NCBI RefSeq assembly: GCF_000764305.2
Contig: NW_025935740.1
Span: 108,895-172,894 of the forward strand
Length of the DNA: 64,000 nt
From: Hyalella azteca
Taxonomy: Eukaryota; Arthropoda; Malacostraca; Amphipoda; Hyalellidae
Direction of reading: 5' to 3'
The notes beneath the pieces are model-generated. The model did not search any database and was not told where the DNA came from. It worked only from the letters and a program-made list of their open reading frames with translations. Positions 61,391-64,000 of the stretch are shown piece by piece. The first letter of the stretch is position 1. Each line of letters starts with the position of its first letter. The translations under genes and the position numbers were made by a program.

Positions 61391-63890
61391 CCATATTAGG
61401 CCGACCGCGTTGCTAAGAGTCAGATTGCTGGAGTGGTTCTCATCAAGAATTAGACTGCAATATTTAGAGAGAGCCATGTTTAGAGTATTTATGAATAAAT
61501 CAAGAATTAGCGCGATTTTATCGCAAAACTTTCCAATTAATTCATCGTTGGCTCTAGTGATTGAGTAAAAATATGCTCAGGATTCTCTCGTTAGATTGAT
61601 TCTGCAAGCGCACATTTTAGTTCGTCTTTATTCAGTAGTGTTTACTGAAAATTACTCTAAAGAAGTAGGCAAGTTCTAATGAAAATATCATTTTATGTTA
61701 TTCGTGGCTTGCGACTGGTGCGACGGCATGGTGCCCGAACTGTTTGGTATGGATCTATTAATTGGAAATTTGAATGCTTAATTTGAATTATTGTAAAGTT
61801 GAATCACAAGTTTCTCATTCTTGTTGTACATTTGTTCTTTTTATTTTGTTTTCAGAAACCGTTTGCGGTATGGTTAATAAATGTGGATAAACGTAAATGC
61901 TAATCATCCTGCGACGCGTCATATCGAACGTTATGGGTTACTGTAACTGAAAGGTGACCGCCAAATTAATGCTACCGTAGAGGTCATCTTTAGATTTTAC
62001 AAATTAAATCGACAAGAGTATATGATACAGATATTTTAACCAAAAATGGAACGCCAATGTTCGAGCATGTCTTTATACACACCTTAAGCTAGACTCTTAA
62101 TCTCGTATTTGAATTCATCTACAGGAAGGATGATATTAAGTGCATACATTTATTTATGCAATGATCGTCATCAGTTCAAGGGATAACTTTCAAATACTGA
62201 GTCAATTATGGCTAATATAAGAAATACAATAGCCAGCTAAAATGACGTAAAGCTCAGGTTCAATGGAGTGTAGCCTTCAATGGATGAAATGCACTACAAT
62301 TTATTTACGCGGAATAACTTGGCGTTGCGCGCCTACATCCGCGGGAAACCTAAAAACTGTGGACCTGGATTTAAGTAATCTCTCGATACACGTTCTGGAC
62401 TTCGGCCTCTAAATCTCTGAATAAAATCCAGCGTCAAGAGAGCAGTACAAATTCACAGCGATCGCGTTATATTATTGAAGAAACCTTCAATTTCCAATCA
62501 GAATTGATAGTTCCAGAATAGCTCTTGATTCCATGAAGAGTGAAAAATAAAGTCGTACAGTGCTATGGTATTTTGAAATGGCAGAGGATTTGTGTGTTTG
62601 TTTGAATCCTTTCATGGTATCATGGTTGCCATGGTCGTATTTATCCGCTCGCATATGAGGTGTTGGTGCCTTTGAAATCAATTGTTAGATTACAGATCAA
62701 AACGATATACAAGTTTTCAATACATTTCCCTTGCAATACACACAATTTTCGACTCAATTTCACATACATTTTGCGGAAATATCTTTCAAAGATTTCATAC
62801 ATTTTCTTAATATTTAGAAACGGGGGTTGAGTTTAGAAAATGAAAGTTTAATTTTTAATGCATGAAACTTTCAACTGAAATTAATCGATAAATTTTACTT
62901 CCAAATGTTACGAAACATCGCGCGGGAAGTTTTTGCTAGAGCGCATTTTGAACGTTCAAATTCACAGAACTATATTTCACGAATTATTAAGATTTATTTG
63001 AGTTATAATTTTATTGGTTCTATATTGACTTATAATATAGGATGCATTATAGTTCGAAAGCCATGAAATGTTAACGGATTTCTAGACTCGCATATTAGCG
63101 TTTTTAAAATCGTTAGGCAGTTTATTTTTCCATGTATTGCCACATTTCTTATACACAAGTATTTCTGCTCTTCCCATATATGCCCACAAGTGTTTCTGCT
63201 CAAATTACCGCGGGATGCATTTATTAAGCAACTTTCGCTCAAGTTCAGCATGAAGAGGACATGTATGGTTGACAGAGAGACGATGTAAGCAACCGGACCC
63301 GAGATGTCATAGGTGCGTTTTCAATGTATAGTAAACATCATAGTTTATGTGGGATGTTTTTTAAATGTATTTTACCATGTTTAATAGTTGGAGTCTTCCA
63401 TTACGGCAGCCCAATATGTAAAAGCTCACACCAACGTCGGGTGAACCTCACATCAAATGATTCGTTTCTGTTTTGCTTTCTTGTATACTCGAGACGGGTG
63501 AATGTTCGCGGGTATGATTAGTGACTGTGAATGGCTCAAGTGAATAATAATGATGGACGCTATCTATGTGTTTGCAGCCATCAGCGTCCATCATACCGGG
63601 AGATTCCATTTCAAACATTACATTTTTACTATCATAAAAAATGTTAAATTGAATCTGAATGAAAAGATAATTTCAATCTACGTAGGGTTTAATCTACAAT
63701 AGTTGATTAGCCAAGTACCATGCAGGATGCCAAAAGATTATTAGTCTATTATTTCCTAAGCGAAATTCATTCAATATCACATTTACATAATCATTTAGGA
63801 CCGTAAAAAGTGATACACGAAACACCCATTAGTCATTCCCCTTCATAATCCAGATGAATCCAATACCATGGCCATAGGACCCACATATTC
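61391..63890. other. non-coding stretch
   Basis: No gene seen. The 27-mer at 63303-63329 is the genomic counterpart of the chimeric segment at 56554-56580. Confidence 0.5.
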
Positions 63891-63892
63891 AC

Positions 63893-64000
63893 CTGAACCT
63901 GAGCTACCAGGATCAGGGTCGGTAAACCTGAGCTACCAGGATCAGGGTCAGTAAACCTGAGCTACCAGGATCAGAGTCAGTAAACTTCAGCGACCAGGAT
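63893..64000. repeat. 29-bp minisatellite running off the window
   Basis: CCTGAGCTACCAGGATCAGG plus GTCAGTAAA repeats about 3.7 times and continues to the last base. Units differ by single substitutions (GGGTCGG, AGAGTCAG, CTTCAGCGACC). The true extent lies beyond the window. Confidence 0.95.

Overview
The window looks like intergenic or intronic DNA from an AT-rich metazoan nuclear genome, most likely an invertebrate and plausibly an arthropod. This is inference from texture: no bacterial gene packing, no operons, no strong ORFs, long AT-rich stretches broken by short GC-richer islands, and very many minisatellites. I recognise no protein family with certainty. The number of 100-150-codon open frames is about what chance predicts for 64 kb of AT-rich DNA read in six frames, and most of the longest frames lie in tandem arrays whose period is a multiple of three. 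I therefore call no gene with confidence.

Layout. 1-6.5 kb: no gene seen. 6.52-7.66 kb: a 42-bp minisatellite whose end joins a 476-bp direct duplication (two mismatches between copies). 8.75-10.78 kb: 30-bp and 55-bp arrays. 16.83-17.07 kb: a diverged 102-bp duplication. 17.5-18.7 kb: the best coding candidate, two same-phase ORFs separated by a possible 75-bp intron, then a third ORF that resembles one at 45.5 kb. 23.45-24.05 kb: 18-bp and 24-bp arrays. 25.85-26.40 kb: a 152-bp-period duplication and two head-to-tail tRNA-like units (SINE-like). 30.14-30.52 kb: a 75-bp array. 31.47-31.79 kb: a weak ORF. 35.47-35.66 kb: a 33-bp array. 38.2-38.5 kb: a 110-bp tandem repeat. 42.0-42.9 kb: a 21-bp repeat, two perfect hairpins and a G-rich array. 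45.53-45.81 kb: a small ORF. 47.4-47.7 kb: a 25-bp array. 56.39-57.46 kb: a 22-bp array that stops at a single N followed by a chimeric join carrying the exact 19-bp Tn5/Nextera mosaic end, then a 60/61-bp array. 59.16-61.39 kb: two diverged inverted arms rich in ATCGAT motifs, with a tRNA-like remnant between them. 63.89-64.0 kb: a 29-bp array running off the window.

The clearest result is technical. The join at 56,553-56,599 fits a circularised mate-pair fragment of about 6.7 kb that was never adapter-trimmed. I did not find a new biological system. The most promising biological leads are the dimeric tRNA-like unit, the 59-61 kb inverted-arm element, the related small ORFs at 18.5 and 45.5 kb, and the exceptional minisatellite density.
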